DNA from: Auanema rhodensis
Taxonomy: Eukaryota; Nematoda; Chromadorea; Rhabditida; Rhabditidae
Reading direction: 5' to 3'
DNA length: 64,000 nucleotides
Assembly (NCBI GenBank): GCA_964057225.1
Contig: OZ059894.1
Span: forward strand, 7,202,131-7,266,130
The notes under the pieces are model-generated. The model did no database searches. It had not been told where the DNA came from and was given only the letters and a program-made list of their open reading frames with translations. Position 1 is the stretch's first letter, and each line of letters starts with the position of its first letter. This document shows, in pieces, positions 17,302 to 32,342 of the stretch. The translations under genes and the position numbers were made by a program.

Positions 17302-20300
17302 AAAACGTTTCTCTTTCTCATGAATCTATTTTCTATCAAATTCGTTTCAATTGATCTTGTTCTTCGTTTTCTCAAGAAATAGCAATAAATCATGTATGGA
17401 TTCACTGTTTTGCAAATATATAACATTAATTTTATTCAAATTTATTAGCGATTTATTAGCGCAATTTTTCGACCATTTCGACCACCGGATTTTGACCACA
17501 TTTTTAAGGTAGCGCATTTTGACCTTTTTACCATTTTTGAAAATTGTCTAAAATGACAAATTTTTGAAAAGTTGAGACACAAAATCAAAGAAAAATAATC
17601 CTTAAAATGGCTTAAAATGCGAAAATTGAGGATGGGCGAAAAGGTGCGCTAGAACAGCAAAATACCTATTATTTATAGCCTTAAACATGTTCCTCATGTT
17701 TTGTCTATTTGAAATCTTCTCGGAAATTTTAATTATTTTCCTACTCTTCAGCTTTTTGCTCATTTCAGAACATTAATTTGAAAAAAAAAAGAAAAGTTTT
17801 TATATTAACCTTGCCTGGAATGTCTGCTTTTTTAAGCAAAAGCTGCAATATATCAACACTGTCAGTATTTTCGCCATTTTTTCTTCCATCATACCTGAAA
17901 TTTGACATTTTTTTAAACTTCATTTGAAAATTGAATTAATATTAATATTGATTATTATTATGATTATTATGATTATTATTATTATTATTAAAGTTAATAA
18001 AAAAACCGAAAGATTTCTTAAAAACTATATAAAACTGAGATTAATGTTGTGTCACTTACATATTCAGAAAAGATATTACTTAGCTTTAGAAATAAAGAAT
18101 ATTCTTAGAACTTTATGTTATGAAATACATACATATATCCATATGTACATGCATATCCTATCATTGCTCATTTCATTTATTAAATTGGTTGACAACTCGT
18201 GATGATCTCCATATCTATCTACATAACTCTCCATTTTCTCTTTTTTTCACTGTTTCTCTTTCTATCTCTACATTTCTTATTTTCTATCTCACTCACTCTT
18301 TTTCTATTTGATACTTTTAATCAAAAAAAGATACAATACTAAATTCCACGAATATGTGTCAACTTACACTTGGCTCAGGCCATCCACCAGAATATTTTCT
18401 ATTTTCGACAGATTAGACATAGGATAGAACCATTTCCACAACCAAGATAATTCCGGGAAGAGAACTGAAATAAAAATATTTTTTTTTTAATTTTCAATTT
18501 ACTTTTATGCATTTCTTGCTGAAAAATATTTCCTTTTTTTCTGCATTTTCTTCTTTTTTTCAAGAAAAGTTTATGTGTATATCTGCCATCCGGCAACATA
18601 TCCGTTATGATGATCTATGTAATTAACCGGAAGCATTATCATTTAAAAAACTATATTTGTTTCATCAACATGATATATAAATGATGATATCTTTGATCTT
18701 AATTTGCTTAGAAATCAAAAATATGTAATGACAAACTCTTTTCAAAATATTAAATTTCTCAACAAAAAAAAACATATTTTACCTACTTTCAATTCTATGT
18801 TTAATTGTATTTATTAGCAATTTCGTTGTACAAATTATACATATGTATATGTGTAAAATATTACTTTTGATTGTTAAGGAAAATTTTATCAATCGCTAAC
18901 TGTATTTCCCATAATAAAAAGGAAGTTAAGCTCTTAAAAGGGTTTTTGATAAAAAATTGAAAAATCATGTGAAGCTTCTGTCTGCTGTATTTCTCTGTTT
19001 CATGCCTCACTAGATTAACTTTGAGTTTGACAAGTTGAAGGAGATGATTCAACATATAATAGATGCATATGTATGTGACTGCTTAAATCACTTCATGTGA
19101 ATCATGTGAACAGTTTTATGAAAAAAAATTAGAATAAAAGTCACATCATTGAAGTTGTGAGTAAAAGATAAACAATACTTGTTTGGGCTTTTTTCGCTAA
19201 GAAATTGAATAAAAATATTTCTAAATTTCCAATTAAATAAAAATATTTCTATTTCTACCTATTGTTCACAAAAAAATTTCTGATAAAAGATGGCTGAAAT
19301 TTTGTTAAAACTTTTTTTTTATTTTGGTGTCTAAATTAATTTCATGTGCATATATACACATATGAATACCAAATTTCATTAAATTTACTTTGACAATTAG
19401 AAAATATGCCTGAAATATTTAGAAAAAATATGCTTTTTCATCATATTATCTATAAATCAGTTGGCTCACGTCTCTGTTCACGCATAAAATTTTCTAGTTT
19501 TGAGACAGCTGTATTTCCACAGAAGGCTTCGCAGAATGCGGTTGTTGTTTATTATTAGTCAAGAGAAAAATATTTTTTTACAAAAAAAAACTACGTTTCT
19601 CATTTTCTCATTACTGCTTCTCACAATAATTTTTGATATATATTTTTTCGTATTAATTCATATACATATTTTTATAAATAAAAATAAAATTTACTTGAAG
19701 CCGGTACAATCAGATTTTCCTTCACATCAAATTCACGAAATATTTTTCTTGCATTCTGGTAGAATATCTGAAAATTGAGTTCTAAAAACAAAAATGAACA
19801 CTTAACTTCATTTTTACTTTTTTTAAATTTTTTTCAATGAATGTCATGCACTGAGTGAATTGATCTTTGCTATACGGAACATATTAGGTTTTCAGACTCG
19901 AAAGGAGTAAAAGCTCCCTATCGCATTTAGAAAATCTATTGGTTTTTCTAGTTAAGATGGCCAATATATATAATTTAAATATAAAATTAAGATAAATTTT
20001 TTTTATAATTTAACCTGTTAACCAACCTCATTTCTATCTAATTGGCAGTTACTTTCAATAGCAAAAGCGCACTTTCCAATAACATCCAATGTAAGAGCTT
20101 GAAAATCACTGAAAAAATAAACTTTAAGCAATGTATTATAATAAAACGTCGTAAATATATTATTTATAATATTTTGTTAAAAATTATATATTTTGATTTA
20201 TTTCCCTCTCTTTTTGCTTCTTTAAATTGTAACTACTAAATATTGGAAATTTATTGTCATCTGTCACTTTTGAAGTTCAAGTAATGCTAGAGACAGAAAT

Positions 20301-23300
20301 ATAGATCATCTACAATAGCTGAAAATCGCCATTAATCAGACATATTAGCTTTTTTCCAGACAACAACAAGTCTTTTAAATCCAATGCATCTTTTGGATTT
20401 CTTAAAACGAAAATTCTTGTCGTTCATTTCTTTAGGGCCGAACCCATAAAAGATTGAAAACATCAGGTTGTAAGTCAGAAATGCTGATTCAGCAGACATG
20501 CTTTTCCTCCTCCTTCTGCTTTCACGCACTTTTCTGTCACATTGTCTTTATATCGTCAAAATTATTTTGTTAAAATATATATAAATTAAAAATATGTTGC
20601 AGAAATTGACTTGGTTTGACATTTAAAAGGGAATAAGCTAGAAAAAGAAGGAGAACAACAACAGCTACAACTGAGTTTGAAGACGTCAAGAAGTCAACAT
20701 GACATCCATGCAACGTTTAAAAATGGTGATTTGTTTTTCATTTACAAGTTTCAAATATTCTTCAAAATATCACAAAACTACATTACATTTGATTATGTCT
20801 AAATGAACACATCAATGTCGAAATAAGGTATGTGGTAATCATACGATAGAGAAAAGTATCCAAAAATGAAATAAAAAAATAAAAGAAAAACATACTCATA
20901 GATGTTGAAAGGTTTGCCTTCACTCGATTTCTTTTCAATGATCTCCATAAATATATCAATTTTATCTTTCACCGTTTCATACATCATTCTCATTTTACCT
21001 TAAAAACAATTATTTTATTGAGTTCATTCAAAAGAGATTAGTAGTCTCTTCAACTAACCTGTCGAGAATTGAGGTGACATTGCACTTCGAACTTCCTTCC
21101 ATCCACTGTTTTTGGTTATTTGGACCAAAGCAGTACGTAATCCTACAACATAGTTTCAACATTGAAGTTATTTCATACATATTTGGAATAAACAGAATCA
21201 TTTCACTAACCATTTTCCCAGAAAACTGGTGGTACACATCGATCTCCAAATTTCGAAAACTGTTTAATAAAAATTTCTTTTGTAAATTCTTCATCAATTG
21301 ATAAAATTTCTAGTTTAGGTCCCATATAAATTCTAAAATTTGTTTTAAATAAAAGAAAAATATTCAAAAACAACAAATTTTACCCATAAGTTTTTCCATA
21401 TGTTTTATGTAAAGCCATTAGATCAAGATAACTGTCATCGTATCCTTTTGTTTTAGCTTTATTTATAAACATATCAATATTTCCAAAAATAAAATGTGAC
21501 TTGGGGCCTTTAAGACCAAGTTCTTCACGCAATGCAAAGTTCTTTTTCCTTGTCCTGAAATTTCAAATACTCATTAAATGATCTGTTCTATTATTTGTAT
21601 ATGATATGAGCTACAAAATGTTTTAAACTATATAGTTTTCACTTTTTTTCAAGATTTAAATGTCTATAGAATGATATTCATGAAGACAATTGAAAATGAA
21701 AGATAATCTGTTTATCCATTAGATTACTTCATTGTTCTTTTATATAAAGTATAAGTAAGTATACAAGTATTGAAAATGACAAACTTATCATAGACGTTTA
21801 TGATCTCTTTTCTATATTCTTACAATGTTTAAATTTTTTATTATAAGCTTTTTCGTATAATATACCTCATGAAAATATAATTAATAATAGTGAAATATTA
21901 AAAAAATTAATGTGATGTATTCATGTTCAAATAAAGATCTACTACGTAGCTCTTGTAACTTACCTCAGCATTAATTATAAACTATTGTTTTATTAAAAAA
22001 TTTAATCGTGTTCATTGAAACTAATACTTAGACAGGTTCCATTCTAGCTATATTTTTATTTGAATTCATTATTTTAGCGCATTTATTCTGATATCAATAG
22101 ATCCTGGTTTCTGTCTCTTTTAAAACTTTAAAAGTTTATAATAAGGTTATCTAAATTCATTTTTGAAGTTCGAAAACGAAAGGAAGCAATGTAATGCCTC
22201 TTTGCTCATGTATAATTAAGCTTTTCAAAATTTGCTTAACACTGAGCTCCGTTATGCATATATGTGAAGTCAGAACACTTGTTCTGCTAACCATCTCTTC
22301 ATCCATCTCTTCATTCCGAACACATCAAATGATGGTCGGATGCTTTCAATTTATTATGAAACATGCTGTCCACGTGGCTACGTTTCCGAGCAAATTCTTA
22401 TTTATTTATTTTTGTTTACCTATCTCTTTGCATCTTCTCTCATTCATGTCGCGTCACTTCCACGCTCCAGAGTAACTGAAGTCTCAAAGAAATTTCAAGC
22501 TTTCAAGCTTAGACCGACATCAATCTCTACTAAAATTCTTTTCACTTTTATAAAGTAGATTTACACTTAAACATATGTAAAAACAACTATTTCTCTTTAT
22601 GGTAGAGCATCACACTATATTTATTGTTCTTATGTCTACCTCATGTAATGTCCTTTTCAATAAATCAACTCTCTCTCTCTATCCTTCCTCTCTCTCTCTC
22701 TCGCCCCCTTTCTCTTTCTCTCTCTCTCTCTTTTTTCTTTCTCTCTCTCTTTCTCTGTCCCTTGTAACATACATCTATCATCTCTTTTCTGGTCGCATTT
22801 TTACTTTCTTGCCTTCTTTTTTGTTTTCTATTTTTGGATAAAGATTTATAAAATATTGCTCTTTAATTTTGATAACAAGTTTGTACTTATTTTAATTCAT
22901 GGAAATTTTTTTTTCATGTTATATATATCACAATATAGCATCTTAGAACTCCTTCACCCACAACCTTCCAACTTTGGCAATAAAATTATAAATGTGCATA
23001 ATACAACATCACTTTAATTGTCTAGTTCTGCACAATTTTTCTTTCAAAATACAGATTATGTACGTTCAATATCTTTCCATCTATGGACATCAATTATACA
23101 AAAACAATTGAACAAAATAAATTTTTCACTCTAACGATTTGAAAAGAGCCCGGAAAATCCGTCAAGCTTCATGGCGTTAGATGTCTTCAAGCTCTTAAAC
23201 TGTTCGAGCTTTTCTTAATTTCATGCATGTGCATGCTCTCAAACTATGAAGACGTAGTTCTATAGCTACAAAGCTTGTTTCAATCTTCAATATATTTCCA

Positions 23301-24583
23301 TTTCATATGAAATATAGTTTCTTAGAAGACAACAAGGCGTTGTTAGGTTTGATACGACCTTTAGCCTAGTGCCGGTTTTCATATTTTGCGTTTCTCATAA
23401 AGTTCATTTCGGCTTGTATATACAAAGGATTTACGTCAAACGCCTTCTTCCACTTTTCCTGCCTCTCAAGCAGATTCTGAAGATCTTAAAAGTCGGTGAA
23501 TCTTCTTATCTTTGTTAGAGTCAAAGGATATTTCATTGTTTTCTACTAAAACTTTGAAAAAACCTTGGTCCTTACTCTTCCTTCTCCCCTCCCTCCTCCC
23601 TTCTCGCCACTTAAGCTTTGTGGCTAATAGAAGCATTCGCTTGAATTTCCAACTTTGTGTGATTTTCCAGCCTTAGTCGCCCAGACATTTTCAATTTTAA
23701 CAAATATACTGTTTTATCTTTGTAACATAATATTTAATCAATTATTGCAACTATATATTAATTTCCCCTGTACAGTATCTTCAAAAACGTTTGAAAGGTT
23801 GGACAATAATTGATTTTCAAAATTAAAATTCAATCTTATTAGAAACGCTTATAAGATAGAGAGAGCTAGAAATAAAAGACAAAAAAGGAACATAATGCTT
23901 TTTACGGATAAAAAGAATGCTGTAATAGAATGGTGAAGAGCTTCAATAAACCAAACTGAAGAGTTCAAAATGTCCCAAATTTAGAGTACAATATGTAAAA
24001 GTTCAAATCATTTTTCAAAAAAAATCAGAACTGGTCTTATTCAAATTTGTAACTTCTACTTTGTATTCGAAAACGAAAAGCATATACGAATAAATGAGAG
24101 TTGTAAAAAAAAACAAATAAAGATCTTAAATAGATAATTTTTTTAAATTTTTTCCTTTTCCCGAAACACATTTGTCAATATTTTGGTCTTATATCTCGAT
24201 TCATACACATCTATACATATGTACATAGTTATGCTTTCACTGCTGTTCCTTGATCATGAAATTCTATTATTTTATGAAAAAAAGAGAGAATAAAGATTAG
24301 AAAACAGCATGTTCTTTGTCTATAACTAAACATTGTCATTCAAGTTCAATATATTCTTTTTCATCTCAGGATTCCATAGAAGCCTAAGATATCAAGTTTC
24401 TTCTGAACTTTGAGTTATAATGTTAGAAGAAAAAATAAAATAAAGAAAAGAATTATTAAAAATGAATGAAACACTCAGATTGATGTAAACAGATTTCTTA
24501 ATTACTATATATTCTAATCATTTTTTTTTCTAATTTGAAAATGAGAAGGTTGTTTTGTGGTTTTGTTTCTATCTGGATTAATG

Positions 24584-24628
24584 TTTGATTTAAAAAATGG
24601 ACCCGGGATGTCCATTTTTTAAATCAAA
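24584..24628. repeat. perfect 19-bp inverted repeat (hairpin)
   Basis: Arms 24584-24602 and 24610-24628 are exact reverse complements, separated by a 7-base loop CCGGGAT. The arms are A/T-rich except for the loop-proximal GGAC/GTCC. It could be a small-RNA hairpin, a MITE remnant or a cruciform site; nothing nearby decides. Confidence 0.7.
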
Positions 24629-27600
24629 ATTGGACTGTATTTGGTCATATACTCCAGGTATGATTATAGAAATGTCTATCTCTTTAGTAGTTTTGAACTC
24701 TTTTTCTCGTTTACGTAGAGGTTTGAGAACTTAGTTGTCACACTTATATAGTTCACGTGATATTCACGTGAAAAAATTATTTTAAGTATTTCAAGAGCGC
24801 AAAACGGTTGTCTACTTTTAAATTCTTCTTTCATTCATCTTCTCTCTGTACTTTCCCTTTTTCTTCTTTCCTCACTTGTCATCTTGTCTCTTCATTTTTT
24901 CATAATATAATATCTTCAACCCAATGTTACAACTCGGTGTTTATACATAAAAGTTGTTGAATTTTACATCATTATTCGAGGATAATTTTGCTTGTCTTTC
25001 CTTGTCAATTTGTTTTTTTCATCTTCCTTTATTACTATTTCCTATCTGAATTTTTGTTTTATTCTCTTTCTCATTCTCTCATAAGTTATTTACTTCAACA
25101 AATTACATACATACGTCTCCTGACACTGAAGAATTTATGATCTCAATCATACTCTAGAGCATTATTCCCAACTTTCATATTCTAAGTTCAAATCAAACAT
25201 TTTTTTCTCTCTCTTTAAACAGTCCAATGTCGCTTTTGCTATTTTTATTATTCAAGCTTATAAAGATCCAGTAAAGTTTAATTATAACTTTCTTGCTTAC
25301 ACAATTGAATCAAAATTTTCTACAACTGTCCTTATAAACTGAATTGGAAAGAGAAAACTACACGAAGAGCTTCTTTTGCAAGAACTTTTCTTGTTACTTC
25401 TAATTGATATAGAAATCTTTGAGTACACACTTCCTCCTTCAAAGCTATTAATAGTCCACTACATTATATAACAATACTATTTTTTTTCTGTTTATTCTAT
25501 TCATATTTTAGAAATTACATAACGAAAATTCTTTTTTTTTTCAAATTTTAAAAATAGAATTAATATTTTTTGATCATTCATTATATTTTATAAATAATTC
25601 TCATAATTTATATTTAAATATCAAATTTCTTCTTCTTTTTCTTTGTTGTTGTTTCATTCAGAACGTATTATCCAAACACGTAGTAAGTTAAAGAAAAATC
25701 ATATTCAAAGAAGAGTTCATTGAAAAATAAGAAATTTACTGTCAATATAAACTCTGAATATTATTTTTCATCTATTCTTACGTGTAAAAACATACTACTA
25801 GTTATCAAATTTTAGCTTTAAAAAAGCTTTTTTTCTGAAAACTCTGTCCAACCTCACAAATTTTATTCGAGAGCATTTCACTGAAATATTCAGCTGTTTC
25901 TAAGTTTGCAGCATTTTCAGTTCCAGGTTTATGTTAATGGCTTGGAAAAGTTTTTTTTCCATCTCTCTTTATGTTGTTGCCAGAAGTTGAAATGTTTTTC
26001 TTAGTAATTGAGACTTATGTCCTTAAGCGAGTATATACTCAAGATATTTAATGAACTTCTCTTGAGTAAATCGTAATATACATAAGCGTGGGCAACACGT
26101 GGAGCTTAAGATTTCAAAGTTGAAATTTCATTACAAGAAGTAAATAGTAGCTCATGCTTAAACTTATTTGTAACAACATTTTGACAACGATATAAAGATA
26201 TTCATGAATAATCACAATCAGATTCATACAATCATAAGAATTTTGTAATTCTTATGAGTAAATATGACATGAATTTCAATTTTATTCAAGAATATCATGA
26301 AAACCCTTTATATCCCTCTCTACTCTCTCTATCCCTCTTTAGTATTTCCTGTTATCTATCTTAAAGAGACATACGTAGCAAATGAGAATGATGTAGAAAA
26401 AAATAAAAAGAAAAAAATGTGTTTCGCTGAGAACGAGGAGAGCAAGAGATTGATACATGGAAGTTCATTTGCAAGCTTATCTCTCATATATGAACATGAA
26501 TACTTTATAATATTTTGTTCAACATTACAAATAGCTATTAATTGTTTTGTACAGCCAAAAAAAATTCTTTTTTTTCGTAAAAAAATAAATAAAATGAACT
26601 GACCAGATTATATAACTTATATACACTATAAGTATTGCTAGTAGAAAAAGGAACATCTTCTGAAATAAAAACAATTATTTGTAAGATTATGACATAAAAA
26701 ATAGATAAAAGAAAAATAAATGAAGAACGTTCTAAAATTATTCGAATTTAGCTGAAGTTTTTTAAAAACTGTTTGCTTTCCCGTGCAGACTAGAACAGTA
26801 TTATGTGCTTTGTGTCTACATTTAAAGAGAGAAAGTTGCAGAACAGTTTTGTAGCTGAGAGTATTACACGAGAAAAAACAAATATTGTATCAGAGAGACC
26901 ACGAAGAGAATGCAAAGTGAGAGAGAACGAGGAGTAATATATAGAAATAGTTCTATTGAATATGTTAAACCATAGGCAACTGAAGATGGCACATACAGTC
27001 CTGTGCGATGAAAGTGGAACACCTTTTGAGAGAGCCTAGACAACCCCTTCAAACTACAAAATAAATTCAAAAAAGTTAATCAAATTAATGAAGTTTTTCA
27101 ATACTCATCATCATATATTTTCTGGTTTTTTGTAGTTTGTTTCAAACGATACGAGAGATTTTTTGAGTGTCCCACTTTCATTGCACAAGACATAAAATAT
27201 TTACAGGATGAGAAGAAAAGAAATATTTAATAAAGATATTCAGTTAATTTTCATAATATTAGAAACATATATAACAAAGATTGAATTGTTTTTGATTGCT
27301 CATTGTCTAAGTCAGGTAAGTATTGAAGATGATGATAATATACAAAGCAATGAAAATCTGTCCTCCTTTACGTTTTTGCAAAGAACAATATTAAAAATAT
27401 AAAATAACAAACTAATATGAGCTCAAAACTATCATTTTTTATTTTTATATACATATCATACTCACATATTAACCATTATATTCTACATTTGAAGTTTAAG
27501 ATTGAATATTAAAGGTAAAACTATTAACTATACTATATAAGTATATTTAAAGTTGTTTTCTTTAATTCATAATTTTACAAATTTAAAATAAATTTAATTA

Positions 27601-28429
27601 AATATGTTATTTGATAATAATCATCTATAACATGTAGACTCTAGTTCTTATCACAGATATTAATACCTTCATGTCATTTATTTCTTATCAAAGTTAGATT
27701 AGAAAAAAGCTAATACTGTCCATTTGATAACAATCAAAATAAGAAGATATCGATTATCATATCAAACTAGAGTATAGTTATTTCATTAGAAATGATATTT
27801 CTCTTACATATACATACGAATAGATTCATTTAGATGAAAATTAATCTTTTCATTCACCAAAAATTCTAAGATATCTTTCCCTTTTTGAAAAATCGGTGAA
27901 CATTTCCAATTAGAATTTGCTCATAGTAATTAACGAACGGACTAGACTTTACTGACTAAATAACAAGAACAACAATAGTAAAGTTATTCCTTTTTTCTAA
28001 TATTTAATTGAAATACTCAATTTCTTCAAAATTTCATAAAAGCAATACGGGGAAAAGACATGAAAAGTAGTTCAAATATACAATCGCAATATCATGTTAT
28101 CTTGCTATACTACTCATTAATTTCAAGTATTTTATAAATATTTTCACAACTTATTACGAGACTACTAAATTACAATGAGTGTTGAGTATGATTAGTCTAT
28201 AAGATATGGCTGTTTCAGATCAAAATTTAATTTTAAATCATAAAATAAATCGGAAATATTCAAAAACTGAATTGGCATATATTATTTAGAGTTTCAGCTC
28301 AGAATGCTATAGATTCACTAAGCAAACTTCACGAATTAATTCAAAAATTGTGAAATATCAAACAAAAAAAAACTTTTCTTCTGTAATTCTTTGAGATATT
28401 ATTATAAAAAATAATATTCACCTATGAGA

Positions 28430-28615
28430 CAATCAATCGTCATCGAAATCATACAAAATAGAGATATTTTTACTTTTATAGTCGTCAATTTCCACTCTGA
28501 TGCATATATTCTGAATTTCTCTCTCAAAACGCAAAGCATGCCAGCTGCTGATTTCTGTGTCTCTTTCCTCCTTCGCTCTTTCAGAATCTTTTTGATCGTC
28601 CTGCTAAAGTGATAA
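28430..28615 (-). other. isolated coding-like island (minus strand)
   Basis: Two minus-strand frames are open across this less AT-rich segment; one reads strongly charged (DSERAKEERDTEISSW), the other basic (KKILKERRRKETQKS). An acceptor-like TTTAG lies at its upstream edge. It may be an exon of a long-intron gene, but neither frame is recognised and no partner exon was found. Confidence 0.2.
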
Positions 28616-30474
28616 TACTGAATTTTTCGAGTATCCGCAAGATCAAATATATATTTTGATCACAACTCTTTCTTTAAATGATTTTCTTTCTTTCTCTCTT
28701 TCTTTCCCTCTCTCTCTATCTATTTTACCTCGTTTTTACTCATATATCTTTATAACTACTTCAATACTTCAATACTTCAACTCAAGACGTAGTAATCAAC
28801 AAAATATTTTGTGAAATATGCTCTCGATCCCATCTAAACACTATAACTTTCTCTCTTTTCACCTCATCTCTTCTCAGCTAATCTTCATCCTGTTTTCTTT
28901 CGTCTTCCTTTTTCAGTACTACATCACAATCTGTTAATTCTTAACAAAAAGAAACTTTTTTTCAGCAATAACTAGAAACTCATTTGATTTCAACAACTCA
29001 CTAACTATATCTCAATTAAACTTTATATAGAAAAACATTTTAATATCGTATTTCTTTGTTGCATTTTTACAAAAAAAAAAGATAAAAAAAGAGAAAATAA
29101 CAACATTTCTACATGAAATTTGAGAACAGAAATTGGTAAAAAAACAAAATGACGCATTAGCTGTTCGATAACCTGACTATTAACAAATTGCGTTATCAAA
29201 ACCTTTTATACCTTTTTCCCTTTATCTTTCTACTCTCTCTTCTTTTATCTACATTCTAACTCTATGTTCTGTTACCATCTACCTCCCCCCTCTCTTTATC
29301 TTTCTATCTGATATCATTTTTTTTATTGATTTAATTTTTTTTCTTATCAAAGTGCTCATGAAACACATCCCATTGTGAAAGACCTTGTTATCAACTCAGC
29401 TAATTATGTCAAATACCTTGTTGAACAGCTAAATATAGCTAATTATTCTAAATTAATCAAACATTTTACTAATGCAATAATAAACAGTGACATTTACTTG
29501 AAAGAACATGAAGCTTCATTCCTTTCACTTCATTTTCAGAATTTTTCTGCTGCTAATTACATATCCTATTTTTGAGGTCAGGACAGATGCAGCATTACTT
29601 ATGAGGGTAGTAGCCTTTCACCTTCATATGTAATAAGCATTAGATGGGTTCACATATGAAGTAGTATTTATTTATTATAAAATTTCATTCCTAAATCAGT
29701 ATATACAATATTTTTTGTTATTTTTCATGCATTTCATAAGTTTGCAAGACCTATCAAAATTTGATATTAAACTACAGATCATTTGATAAGATTATTCATA
29801 TATTAATAAATATGTATATAATCATAATATAATATATACAATATATTGTAGTTTATACTTTGGCAGAAAGATTAAAATTGTTAGATAACAAACCGAGTAA
29901 TCAACAAAGGTTTCTAAATGTGTGATAGACTTTTGAACAGTTTACTCTCAGAAACATTAAAGCAATTTCAACACAAGGAATATGTTTTATTCAACAATCA
30001 AAGCAAATTTGCAATTTTGCAGAAAAAAAAGCTAAGAAAAAGTACGAAGAAGTTCTCTTAACCTCAGGGATTCAAATTAATTCTTTGCCAATATTTATGA
30101 AATGTTAATTTTGTTCTCGAATTCAAGTTAAAAAGTACTCATACTCATGAATGTTATTGTTTATTTTCCAAACTATATTTAGATATTTGAAATATGGGAT
30201 ATATAATCTTCGGAATATGGTTATAAGCTAGCCATAGGCATATATATACTCTTGTTTTGATATAGTTATTTGATTCTTTCCTCCACCTATCTCATCTTTT
30301 ACAAGTGTTAATCTTTCCTTTATTCCTATTTTTTAAAATTAACATAAAAATAAATTTAATTATTTTTTTTTCTAAAAGAATTTTTTATTTTTCTCTCATA
30401 TTTTACATCATCACTTCCGCTATTTCATTTTTAATTAATGCTGTCAAGTACACAAAGTATTCACGTGAACTTCG

Positions 30475-30636
30475 ATATGCACAAAGGGTCATACGTGGGA
30501 TATACGTGAGAAAGTGAGACGTCTATTTTCGATGAAAGCATGCTCCATAAACGGTTGCTCACATATTTCGAAGAATCAAGCACCAGATCTACATATAATT
30601 TTTCCCATTCTCTTTCTACATGCTTTACGTTCTTGT
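30475..30636 (-). other. isolated exon candidate (minus strand)
   Basis: The frame is open with protein-like content (VEREWEKLYVDLVLDSS, SNRLWSMLSSKIDVS), preceded by an acceptor-like GAGCTAG and followed by a GTTCAC donor candidate. No neighbours in phase and no family match were found. Confidence 0.22.
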
Positions 30637-32254
30637 CAATCACACCACTAGCTCCATGATTTTTTTATATAGAAACCTCACAATTCACAGAATAAGAAGA
30701 ATAACCAGTACTGCTTCTATTCTGTTTTTGTTTTGTTTTTTCATTAAAAAAACTGTTTCAATGTTTGTCAATTATGAATCTGTTCTTACAATGAGCACGT
30801 TTCAAGAAATTTATTAGATAATGCAATTGTATATGATGATCAGTTCATTTGAACTCAAAAATCTATTAGCAAGTGTTATGGCAAATCAAAATTAAGAAAT
30901 ATTACAAAAAAATATATATATAGCTATATAGTATATATCATTTAACTTGCATCAATTTCATTTCATAAAATCTTGTTTAAATACATATATTAATATTTCA
31001 CATTATCATTTCATTTTATTTGCATTAACTATTACAAAAAAAAAATAATAGCTGTGCAACTTTGTATTTCAAAATAAACTATATACAACCAATTGAAGCT
31101 ACCTCTTGTATTTTTTTTTGGTTGCGTGATTATGTAAATCAGCCTGTAAATTTTATATTATTATTCATTTCTTTTTTATATATGCCTTTATTCTTTTGTT
31201 TGCATGTTTTCTTAAGAATTGTTCTCTGTATATGTGTTTATGTATAATATATTAAATATTATTATATATTATATATTATATTGACTATATATATATATAT
31301 AGATATCCATATATGTATATGATTAATTTAAAGAAGAATATACAGATGCTAATCATTCATAAACGGAAGCTTTTCGTTTTTCATTATTTTCTTAATTCGC
31401 ACTTTAAGTCCGTCTTTGCTGCCCTGTTCCTTTAAATATCTGTGTTAAATCTCTTTATGTCCTAAGAGTGTTCTTATAATTTTGTTTGCTATCAACAACA
31501 AAACAAAAAAATCCAAATTTGTTCCTTTTCATTCTTATGTTCCAACCCAAATCGTACTAAATTTACCATATTCTTGTGAAAAACCAAAAAAATGTATATA
31601 TATAATATAAATGAACGTCATTGTTTTCTATCAAAAAAAAAAAGAAAGATTCGTTTTTGAATTTACGAAGATATGAGACCTAAGAGAGAGTGTGTATGCG
31701 TGGAGCTGTTATATAGTCATTAGAGAATTTGCAATTTTTTGTTTTTGTTTTCTTTTATTTTGGGCCACCCCCAGCCTTTTCTGCCAAAACGATTTGCTTC
31801 TTGAGATTGCACAAGCTATTGAACTTTCATGATTATTATAAGCCCATTAGCAGAACTCAATCGTCTATTCAAAAAGCAAATTTTCAATTAAAAATTAATA
31901 AAAGTTTATCGATATATACATATATGTATTTCTAAAATAGATTCAACTTAGTATTTGATTATGTTGGTATTCTGTGTGTCAATTAGCTTTTCACGTTTTC
32001 ATTGTCTGGACTTCCGCATTTGTTTCAATAAACATCACAGCTTTTCTTGTTGTCAGACCATTAAAAACATGTAAAGTATATAAAAATGTATGTGTATCTA
32101 GCTAATAGCATAATTTAATATAAATTTTCTATTTGTCTTTTGTTTTTTTTCCGCTTCTTCTTCTTTTTCATCATCATCACGTTCTTTGTTCTTTTCTTTT
32201 TTCTTCTTATTGTAGTGCACCATACCACCAAATCTATTTCTAGTAAATATTTAG

Positions 32255-32342
32255 AGAAGCACAAGTGAGTGGGAGAAGTTTTGTGATCATACTCATAACC
32301 TCAGTCCTGCTCTACCCCATAACATTCTCTGAAGCCCGTTAC
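32255..32342 (+). other. exon candidate encoding a hydrophobic segment
   Basis: After an AAATATTTAG acceptor the frame encodes a signal- or TM-like stretch (FVIILITSVLLYPITFSEA) and ends at a GTACAC donor. A second open segment at 32.56-32.75 kb after an AAAAAAG site could be downstream. It might belong to a small secreted peptide precursor or a membrane protein; no complete gene could be built. Confidence 0.25.

Larger units (their letters stand above)
2820..21555 (-). pseudogene. cytochrome P450 (CYP13A/CYP25-like) disrupted by an LTR retrotransposon
   Basis: Minus-strand exons in transcript order: 21555-21384, 21332-21211, 21142-21059, 20997-20896, 20108-20027, 19767-19695, 18464-18368, 17894-17810, 15741-15580, 15511-15463 joined to 3387-3347, 3299-3159, 3109-2956, 2897-2820. 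Phases agree throughout. Landmarks are LREELGLKGP, the I-helix LLAGYETTST, the ExxR motif ESLR just beyond the insertion, and the heme-binding FGLGPRNCVG whose Cys is the axial ligand. This is a microsomal CYP3-clan monooxygenase, close to nematode CYP13A/CYP25 by pattern. A 12-kb retroelement lies inside the exon before ESLR, so no normal mRNA is expected. Apart from this, I see no stops or frameshifts in the exons. The first exon (membrane anchor) is not firmly located; 33374-33317 is a phase-compatible but distant candidate. Confidence 0.88.

Noticed and set aside
21028..21297. 89-codon minus-strand ORF
   Set aside because: It reads through P450 exons and introns; the spliced P450 frame explains the sequence better.
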